This document shows, one piece after another, positions 54,468 to 63,400 of a stretch of DNA of 64,000 nt. The stretch is taken from NCBI GenBank assembly GCA_023634235.1, contig JAMKCF010000002.1:3063001-3127000 (forward strand), read 5' to 3'. This DNA is from Pisaster brevispinus (taxonomy: Eukaryota > Echinodermata > Asteroidea > Forcipulatida > Asteriidae). The translations under genes and the position numbers were made by a program. Position 1 is the stretch's first letter, and every line of letters starts with the position of its first letter. The notes beneath the pieces were generated by a model. That model did no database searches and was not told where the DNA came from. It worked only from the letters and a program-made list of their open reading frames with translations.

Positions 54468-56826
54468 CTGGAAAAGAAACATGAAACTGATGTAATTTCA
54501 AGAAGAGGGACAAAATTTGTAGTCTTTGGAGGAAACATTGATTTGTTTCAATCTGAACCCTCCATGATTATGAAGTATTCGGTATCCAACCCCTTAGCCA
54601 CCGAAGACGAGTTGCTGGCTTAACAGTTTCCCAAAAAATTCAGTGCTCTCTTTTACCCTATCCACTTGACAGTCTCAAACTTCCCCTACAAACAGCACGC
54701 CGCTCTACTAGGCAGTCATGTACACAACATCCAAATACTCTCATCATCCCCAAATCACGCACTTCTCAACATCAGAGACCCTTCATACCATCCTGTGCTA
54801 GGCTTTGGAACTCATTACCTGCTTCTGTCGTTGTAGCCCAATCAGCCCAGTCTTTCAAATCCAGAATTCATAATATGCTTATGAACATGCCCTCTGCTCA
54901 TAATTTATGAACTCTAGCTGTAGTTTATTACTACTAGCTTCTTGTTCGCTTGAGTAAGGTTAATAAAAAATAAATAAAAAAAGTTCATATCAACACCGAT
55001 CCTCCACATAAATGTTTATTTGCCTTAAAGGTCAGTGTAGTGGAGTTATACAGTAAAGTTCATATCAACACCGATCCTCCACATAAATGTTTATTTGCCT
55101 TAAAGGTCAGTGTAGTGGAGTTATACAGTAAAGTTCATATCAACACCGATCCTCCACATAAATATTTACTTGCCTTGAGGGTCAGTGTAGTGGAGTTATA
55201 CAGTAAAGTTCATATCAACACCGATCCTCCACATAAATATTGACTTGCCATGAAGGTCAGTGTAGTGGAGTTATACAGTAAAGTTCATATCAACACCGAT
55301 CCTCCACATAAATATTGACTTGCCATGAAGGTCAGTGTAGTGGAGTTATACAGTAAAGTTCATATCAACACCGATCCTCCACATAAATATTGACTTGCCA
55401 TGAAGGTCAGTGTAGTGGAGTAATCAATTCATGACGTCGCCGGCCAGCCGGGTTGTGGGCGGAGCGAAGATGTGCACATTGCAATGGTTGCTTTATGTAT
55501 CCGCTCCGCCCACAACCCGGCCGGCCGGTGACGTCATGAATTGATTGGCACGATTAGAATCAATCCAAAATGGCCGCGCTCAGTACATGTCGCGAAAATC
55601 TAATTCGGATAGAGTTGAAGATTTTGAATTGAAATATCTTTTGAAATTGTTATTTATGTACTCACCCAAAACACCCAGGTCAAGCTAAGAGGTAGGTGAA
55701 CACATTGAGGTGGTTTAAATCGCCGACCCGCTCTTAAGGAATGCTCCTCTATTTTTTAATCGGTGGGCTGACGAAAATATGGGTGACGACGTGTGGCCAA
55801 GGATTCAGGTTTCCTGTCCCTTGGCCACACAAGTGGGGCTAGGTTAAATGTTGCTTGTGTTACTAAATACTTACAGGCAGAATGTGGTCAAACTTCTTGA
55901 TGGCATTTTCCCCTGCATCCCAAAACTGAAGGCGGAAGAGCAGCACTTTATCAGCGTGTAGCAGCTTAGCTGGCCAATATACTATAGATGATACAATTCC
56001 TAAATGATGAAAATTATAAAGTTACATTATATTACTGTTTTATTTTGGGAAGATTAACTTTTTTTCAATAAAAAAATATCATCCAACCAATCTGAATTTT
56101 TTATTTTCTATTTTCGGTGATCCTGTATTAGCGATAACAATAAAACACGATTGCAGCAGTCCAAATATTGAGGACTTAGCAACAGCTTCATTAAACTAAC
56201 CTGGTGTTTCACTGTGTGACGTAGGAACTTGTAACCCTACAAGCTTTGCAACTGTACTTGTCTTTCCAACTCCGGCCTTTCCACGCAAGATGACTTTGTA
56301 AGAAACCACATCAGGAATCAAATTTGGCGGGAGAGATGGTCTCTCCAGAAACCCTGAAAGAGAGAGGCAAAAATCATGTTTAAAATTGTTCCCGAGCTAA
56401 ATTTAAACCAACCAAGCCTACTACAGATAAGGATGACCGACAATAATAATTTGAGCCTTTTCCTGAGACAATACAAATGCAATTCTTTTTCAAAGAAACC
56501 TATGCATTGTTGATTCCCCAGACTCCATTCATGGTCGGATGTAGCCCCATTCAGGTGACGAACCCCTAATGCTAAGTATTAAAGTAAGTTAAGTTATCAA
56601 CAAATCATGTTAACTGCCTCACTTCGTATCCTTAGTTACGAAGTGGATTGACCCTCATTGCATTATAAGGGGGAGGGGCTATAATACAATAGTATAAATT
56701 CTCACCATAAATTCTCCTTTTCCCCTTCCTCACAATGCTTGAAAAGTACTCTTTTCCTTTGGGTGTCTTAGGCCAATTTGTATCTATCTGTTGACCGTAC
56801 GGTTGAAAGGTTGTACCCAGAGACAT
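54030..56826 (-). CDS. CPLANE2: CPLANE2/RSG1, REM2- and Rab-like small GTPase of ciliogenesis
   Basis: Four coding exons join in phase to 278 residues (human is about 258). By family knowledge this GTPase works with Fuzzy, Inturned and Wdpcp in the CPLANE complex at the basal body to recruit intraflagellar-transport cargo. Seen: the NWPKTPKGKEYFSSIVRKGKRRIYG start; the P-loop GKAGVGKT at about 65-72; the WPAKL segment; a WDAGE in place of a classic G3 (human has WDCGE); KKFDHIL; the LFSFTDRQSFEDL effector-side helix; and a G4-like TKYD at about 178-181. No C-terminal prenylation motif is seen, in keeping with the family. It lies head-to-head with FBXO42. Introns hold a LINE tail, a 75-bp array and a fold-back element copy. 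Confidence 0.92.
54640..54979 (+). pseudogene. Non-LTR retrotransposon fragment with A-rich tail in a CPLANE2 intron
   Basis: One frame reads LPLQTARRSTR, then RPFIPSCARLWNSLPASVVV, then AQSFKSRIHNML and a stop. This is the conserved end of a LINE ORF2. It is followed by an A-rich TAATAAAAAATAAATAAAAAA-type tail, and the 75-bp array starts directly after. It lies antisense to CPLANE2. Confidence 0.65.
54980..55420 (+). repeat. 75-bp tandem array, six units, in CPLANE2 intron 3
   Basis: Units start AAAGTTCATATCAACACCGA and end GTAGTGGAGTTATACAGT at exact 75-bp steps. The first starts at a LINE A-rich tail and the last is cut by the fold-back copy. The array is open in one + frame because 75 is divisible by three; this is not evidence for a protein. 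Confidence 0.92.
55422..55841. mobile_element. Truncated second copy of the long-TIR fold-back element
   Basis: Holds the inner palindrome and full right arm, ending CACACAAGTGGGGCTA, while the left arm is missing. The inner palindrome is complete here (ATTCATGACGTC...GACGTCATGAAT), whereas the copy at 50.2 kb lost the right half of it. Confidence 0.75.
55875..55999 (-). CDS. CPLANE2: CPLANE2 coding exon 3 (WDAGE)
   Basis: Acceptor CATCATTTAG/GAA and donor CTGCCT/GTAAGT. Encodes GIVSSIVYWPAKL, LLFRLQFWDAGE and AIKKFDHILP. It leaves in phase 0 and joins ACKAGADATLNLFSFTD. Confidence 0.92.
56201..56353 (-). CDS. CPLANE2: CPLANE2 coding exon 2 (P-loop)
   Basis: Acceptor CTCTCTTTCAG/GG and donor CACCAG/GTTAGT. 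Encodes FLERPSLPP, SYKVILRGKAGVGKTS, VAKLVGL and HSETPG. The phase is 1 at both ends. Confidence 0.92.
56706..56826 (-). CDS. CPLANE2: CPLANE2 coding exon 1
   Basis: The ATG is the first usable in-frame start; upstream the frame begins only with GTG. Donor TTTATG/GTGAGA, phase 1. Encodes GKEYFSSIVRKGKRRIYG, matching human GKEYLACILRKNRRRVFG. Confidence 0.88.
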
Positions 56827-57324
56827 CGCACGACTTGCGGTTGGCGGTTGCAGCACTCAAGTCAAACCATAGAGAAAGGACCGACAATCTCTGTACACTG
56901 TAAAGTACTGCTACTGCTAGTGCTAGTGCTAGACTACCCCTAACAATTCAGTTCCAGCACGGGCGCTGACATGACAGGCTCGTTCAAAATGAGCTATAAA
57001 TTTTGAGCAAGTTACGTATTTTTTCTCTTTTTTAAATACATCAAAGTATTGAAAAACTCAAAAAGAGTAATTCTATATTTATTTACTGTAATGTTTTGTT
57101 GTATAAACACATCCAACAAATAAAACAAATGTTAAGTAATTTATTTTTTAATTACCGTTTGTAAAAGCAGACGGCTGTTTTATTAGTTTTTACCATCGAA
57201 ACACCAAACTGCCTAGCCTAGAGGGAAAGATAATTTTGAGCTGTGCACTTTTTATGATGCAGTCCGATGCTCTAGCACTAGCAGTAGCACTAGCAGTAGC
57301 ACTTAGCAGTAGCAGAAGACAGAA
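56827..57324. promoter_or_regulatory. Shared divergent promoter region of CPLANE2 and FBXO42
   Basis: 498 bp separate the two start codons, typical of a bidirectional promoter. Triplet-rich blocks of the CTAGCAGTAG type lie at both ends in inverted orientation (about 56904-56935 and 57268-57316). A TATAAA-like string occurs at about 56994 but is far from either start. Transcription starts cannot be placed from sequence alone. Confidence 0.6.
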
Positions 57325-57475
57325 ATGGCGAGCATCCGTGGCGAAACTTGTCATTGTTTACAAATAGAAAACTTGCCGGAGGAAATTTTAGAGAGAATTA
57401 TGTCGTATCTGTCACCTTACAATGACTGCAAAAATGCATCTCTTGTGTCGAGAAAGTGGCACCGATTAATGCGGG
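57325..57475 (+). CDS. FBXO42: FBXO42 coding exon 1 (F-box)
   Basis: ATG in context AGAAATGG. The exon ends CGGG/GTAAGC in phase 1 and carries the whole F-box. Confidence 0.92.
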
Positions 57476-60400
57476 GTAAGCATGCATGCAGTCAGTGTCT
57501 GACATCAATCTGATATTTTCATATTGTCGTCATTGACAATGCCAATGAATACAGAAATATGAGTTATGACACATTGATTTGAACATGTTGAATCTTGATT
57601 AATTGAACAAAATTGAGACAGTGACTGTTTCTGTCACAAGGGTTGTCTATTCTTGTGTTAGCACAACAACAAAAACTAAAAAAGTCATGCAAGTCGCCAC
57701 TTATGACTTATTTATTGAGGCAGTTGGTAAACTAAAACATAAAACTTAAAAGTAAAAGTCTGAGGCCGGAGGTACCCGGAGGTTGCGTTTATAACGCGAA
57801 AAATCATTTAAAAAGACTACTCACATGAAGGGTTGAAGATTCTTGGGCAGGTATGGAATTCCATTCGGAATGGAATTCCACTCTGCCTGAGATGAGAGTG
57901 AGAACCTTCCGAAAAACATTTGGTGTGCGTGAGTAGCTACTTTTAATGATATTTCGGAAAAACTTCTGTATCCTGCCACCACTTTTTCACTCATTTTTAC
58001 CCAAAGGAATATCTCATTTGAGTAAATTAGATACTATTTTATTTCATAACGAATGAAAAAGTGGTGGCTGGATATGGAAATTTTTCTGATATTTCACGTA
58101 ACAAATGCAACCTCCGAGTAGCTCCGGCTAGCTCCGACCTCCGACTTTTACCAACACCCCTTATTGATAAGTAAAGAGAAGCCAAATAAAGCGACTGCTA
58201 AAATTTTGGTCTGTAAACTTTTGTGTTTATTTTCACTCCTCACTGTCCAGTCAAGTGTCATTGAAAAGGATGGGGGGCTTCTTTTTCCCCTTGGCTTAGC
58301 TTGTTAAGTTGCATGGGGTGTGGTCCATTCCAATACACATTCAGATTTTTCCTCACATGCGTACAGTTTCTTATCCTAGACCTAGTGTTTGTAACGTCTG
58401 ACTTGATTCCACTGAAGAGCCACGCCCACTTCACACAAACTGGCTTCACCGATTAGCTCAAGCGGTTTACAATATCCAGGGTTGCTTCTAATCTCAATGA
58501 TGAACCAGTGATTTGGAGTTCTTCAAAATCAATTCTATGTTTTAAACCTTGACAGTGGAACTTATTTTTTCTCTGTTCTCAGCAAAACTTTTATGAATAC
58601 GTTTAAGTGACTTTGGAACTTTGCGTGAAAATAAGAAAGTATAACTAGTAAACTTGCGGGTACATCCATGTGTAAATCTCTTTTGGGAGTAGTGCTGGCT
58701 CTGAAAAGAGCCTGTGTGGTCTCGAGGTTTCGAACAGTATACTCTCCTCGTCTTCAGGAGAAAGGTATCCTGGGCTGACTTAAGGTTCAGATAGTGAAGT
58801 CTCGTCCTGAGACGAGCAGAGTATACTGTTTGAAACTTCAAGATCACACTACTGACTCTTTTTCAGAGCCAGCACACCTCCCAAAAGAGATTTACAAGTG
58901 GTTGTACCTGCAAGTTTACTAGTTATATTGTTACACTTCTATTCTTTTATGAACCTTTGGGGTTGAACAAAGAAAAAATTTACTAGAGCGGGATTTGAAC
59001 CAACAACCCCCGGTTAAACGCCCCAGGGCTCTACCAACTGCGCTATCTAGCCCTATGTTGGCAGTCTCCCTTTTTGTCAATTTCTTTCTTTAGGCATGTC
59101 AGAAGCCGTAACCTGCCGTGTAGCCAGGGATCACACCCAAGTTTACGATACAACCTGGGAAGCGGCAGCCAGGGGATCACCTTAAGGGAATGCAACTTTT
59201 TAAAAAATTTTGAACTACATGTATATCAGATTGAAACTTATTGATTTTTAATTTTTTTTGCTGAACACATGACCTCATCCTGTACTTTGCCGTTGATTGA
59301 CAGGTGTCATAAAACAGCGAGAACACGCCTTCTGCCTCGCTGCCAGATCTGGCTCGCTCAAATGGTCACATCAGGAGTGTCAAAGCAACTCACTCAATGG
59401 CCGTTCCATGCACAGTGCGTGCTACGTTGAGGGCACTATCTACATGTTTGGGGGCACTGTACCCTCTGAAATGAGATCGGCAAGTGGGACCTGTTACTGT
59501 GACCTGCATAAGATGGACGTCGGTACTAGGACGTGGAAAAGGCTTATGGCAACTGGTAAAATATAAACGTCATGTGTAGTGTTGGTAAAAGACATCCAGG
59601 GCATGAATTTGGGGGAAATATCTACAAGACGTTCTCTCATGTGCTGCAGCAATGATGGCAGTTGTTTCTCATAAAACCATATTATTATAGGGACCACGGC
59701 CCAAGTTCACAGAGCTGCTTATTGGCTTAAGCAGACAATTTTGCCGTAAGATTTCTGTCAAGCAAAAATTAGCAGGATACCAGTCACAGATTGTACATGA
59801 AAAATGGCATTTGGGCAGGTAACCATACTTATACTATTCTGGTAAGCATGACTTTGCTCTGCTTTGCTACTTTTTGTGCTTAAGCAGCTCTACGAAATAG
59901 GAACCAGACTATTCAACCCCATTCAGCCTCAGTTTGGTTACATTGATCTGAATGGGAGATAAAGAACATGGCTGCTCCATAGCGTGCTGCCTGTGTATAT
60001 ATACATTTAGATAAGATGGTTAACAAGAGAATGGTTGTTTTCTTCTTTCCTTTAGGTGAATACCCTTCCCCGAAAGCAGCAGCCTCTATGGTCCACCACA
60101 ACGGCTCTCTCGTTCTCTTCGGTGGATGGGCGCCCCCGGTTCCGAACCCCCCTCACCAGCCACCCCATATCTCTGATGACCTGCACATCTATGATATTCC
60201 GAAGAACAAATGGCGGGCCGTTGTCACGAGCCTCTGTCCACCGCCGATGGCCAGTCACAGGGCAAGCATGGTCAATGACCTGATGGTGATATTTGGCGGC
60301 AGTTGTGGGAACCAAACAAAGTAGGCATTGATTTTATTTACTTAAAAATCCTTCATTGTTTGTTTGTTTGTTTTGTTTTTGTTTTTTTTAATAGTCATTT

Positions 60401-63400
60401 CTTTTGAAATCCTCTAGTTTTCACACACAGAGCTCAAATTTAGGGTGGGAGGGGGTGGGAGTCCACATTCCAAGGGCTTGTTGGTCAAACATCTTACTGG
60501 AACAGAATTTTGCTTTTACAATACCAGAATCCAAATTATGAAGAAAAAGCTTTATACATAGTGTAACATACATGTACACTAAAATGGTTTTGTTTAAACA
60601 GGCTCTTATTTGTCTTGTTAGGGAAAAGTGTACTTCAATACTCAATTTCGGGTTGAACAACGAAAAATGACTAGAGTAGGACTTGAACCTACACCCTCCA
60701 GATTATTGTGCCGGCACTCTACCAAATGAGCTATCTAACAGGCCTGGAATTACACGAAGGCCACAGAGACCATGGTCTCTGTTGCCCCTGGTCTTGGCCC
60801 TGTTGCCCCTTCAAAAGTTTCCCATAGACTTAAATATTTTGTAATGGAAGTGCCCTTTGCAAAATGAAAATGGCCTTGCCCTCTCAACGATGTTGTTGGT
60901 CTCCCTTTTTGTCAATATCCTTGTTCGGGGGTGCCAGTCAGAAGCCATTCAACCTGTAATTGCCATAATCCAGAGGTCGCAGGTTCAAGTCCCCCTCTAG
61001 TCAATTCTTCTTTGTTAAACTCAAAACTTTACAACTAGTGAGCTCTCGGACTGAAACTGCCATCGTTTTTAACTTTGGATTCCTAAGGTACGATGGTGTC
61101 TGGGTTCTGTCACTCCAGAGCACGACATGGAGTTGTATGAAGATGGAAGGGAAGAAGCCACCGGCCAGGGAAAAACACGTACAGGTAAGGGTTCGTCTCA
61201 AACGTCTGTCACATTCTAGGCATCAGCCCGTAATCCAGCGGACTGCCAGAAACAATCCGCTGGACTGCAACAATGTACTGAACCACGGGAACAATAATGC
61301 GCGAGAGAATAATCGCATTGGCATAAGTGACCGCTTCAATGGACTGCTCCAGCGGTGCACCAGACAAGTCCATGTCCCTCCGCTGGAATACTTAGCCTAC
61401 ATGTACCCAAACCTAAGAGAGTCCCTTAGGCCTCCCCACCCCCACTACAGGTACATGTAAATGCTTAAAAAAAAACTTTACCTGGCGTTCACTGTAGCAT
61501 TATGCCTGTTATGACACGTGGTGATTAGAATGGCCTACCTGACTACATTGGCAGGTTTTCTGCAAATGGTTTTCATTCCAAATCTTACTTTAAACATCTC
61601 TTCATTCCTTATTCTTGATGCACTTATTACATTATACAACCCTTTCTAGCCCCCCCCCCCTGCCATTCAACCCCTTCCCTCACATAATAAAAAAAAAATT
61701 GTTTGTGTCACGACATGACCATCAGAAACAACACTGCCTTAGGTTATGATTTTTATTTGTTACCTATTAATATTAAATGCTTGTATTATTTTTTTTTTAT
61801 CTCAGGTTGTTCTGGATGATGGGCATATTTTAATAATTGGGGGACTGGGCAATTATGAAAAGGTAGGTTTCCCCTTGAAAAGAAGGTATCCATCAGAAAC
61901 CATGACGCCCCCTGCAGGGGTGTCCCTTAAAATCAAACAGGCTGGGCAAGTTGTCTTTCTGAGATGTCGGCACGATTTTTTAGTTGCATGCATTTTTCAA
62001 CCAAATCTCTTGGGATTTTTTTCCAACTAAGCTTTATAATTTGTCCTGTTTTAAAAAGAAAACGTGAGTTGCGAAGGATGTAGCCACAACGTGTTCAAGC
62101 CACAGGTATGCAACGGTACCTATGGTAACCAGTGACATTGACCCATATGACCACAATGCACACCCAGAGATCGAAAGTGTTGAATTTTTCCCGAGGGATG
62201 GAAAACCGGAGGGTCCAGAGAAAAAAAACCTGTGGCATACAAGAGAACTAATGTACAAATCTACTCACAATATGGCCGTAAAGCCTGGAATCGAACCAGG
62301 GCCACAGCAGTGAGATGTGATGAGCGTCTTTTTTTAATTTTTTTTTTTTTATGAGATATTGCCCAACTCACAAGGCCGAACGGCCACTTCAAGGTCAGGG
62401 CTACACTTAACTGGTTTGGGCTGTCAACCCAGATCAACTGTCACCAGAGGCACGTTGCCACCTACTCCTGGGGCTGAAACAGGGTTACCCCCTTCACAGT
62501 CCGTAAGGATATAGGCATGGGTATCATCCACTAGGAGCCTGGCTGGTAGAGCAGAATGCACTACCTTCCCAACTTTTTACGGAGCAATTATGGTTAAGTG
62601 CGTTGCTCAAGGGCACAAGTGTCATGACCGGGATTCGAACCCACACTCTGCTGCTGACAACACCGGAGCTTGGGTCCGGTGAACTAGACCGCTCGGCCAC
62701 AACACGCCCTCGCTTTACGCACTCGCCACTCAATATGGTTTAATCTCCCACCCAAACCAACATTGTGAGGCGTCATAGTCAAGGATGCCAGCAATTTGAC
62801 AGGCCAAGTTGGGGTTCGAACCCACATTCTATCAGAATTTTCAATGCGATGCTCCTTGAACCGACCACTTGAAATAACAGTATTTCTTATTTCATCGACC
62901 AGGTATTAAATGACGTTTGGATGCTTGATATCAGTGAAGTACCTTGGAAATGGCGAGAGGTTAAAATCCAACATCAGGAATACGCTGCCCCTCAAATATT
63001 CAGCCATTCTTCTTGCAAGGTAAAGGGGAACCTCAAGTCTTAGGTCGTGTCCGAAACGGCAACTTCGGCTACAGCTACGGCTAGATCAGCGCGCGTCTGC
63101 CTATTCTTCAACACTGGCAGACGGCCTTAGTCTTGCTTCATACAGTATAGAATATTTTATGTTTTTCTAAAGTGCACAGAACAAAAGAATGTCCAGAGTG
63201 AATGAACACAGAGCTATGTGGGCGTGCTTGTGTGTGAAGAGCCTGGGACAAAGCTAGACAGGAATGGACATTGGGCCTGTGTGCTTAGTGCTTTTAAGCT
63301 TGCTCGTTTTGCAGTCCAAGTCAATGTAAATACCGGTAAACTGAAGAGAGTAAAAATTAGTCTGGGCCTTTTATTTTAGTATTGTTTACATTTATTGATT

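Noticed and set aside
56827..56856. Earlier start for CPLANE2
   Set aside because: The extension begins at GTG; the upstream ATG at 56868-56870 meets a stop two codons later.
61038..61460. A 140-residue open frame as one FBXO42 exon
   Set aside because: Only 61088-61184 aligns with FBXO42 and it is bounded by a good acceptor and donor; the rest is intron.
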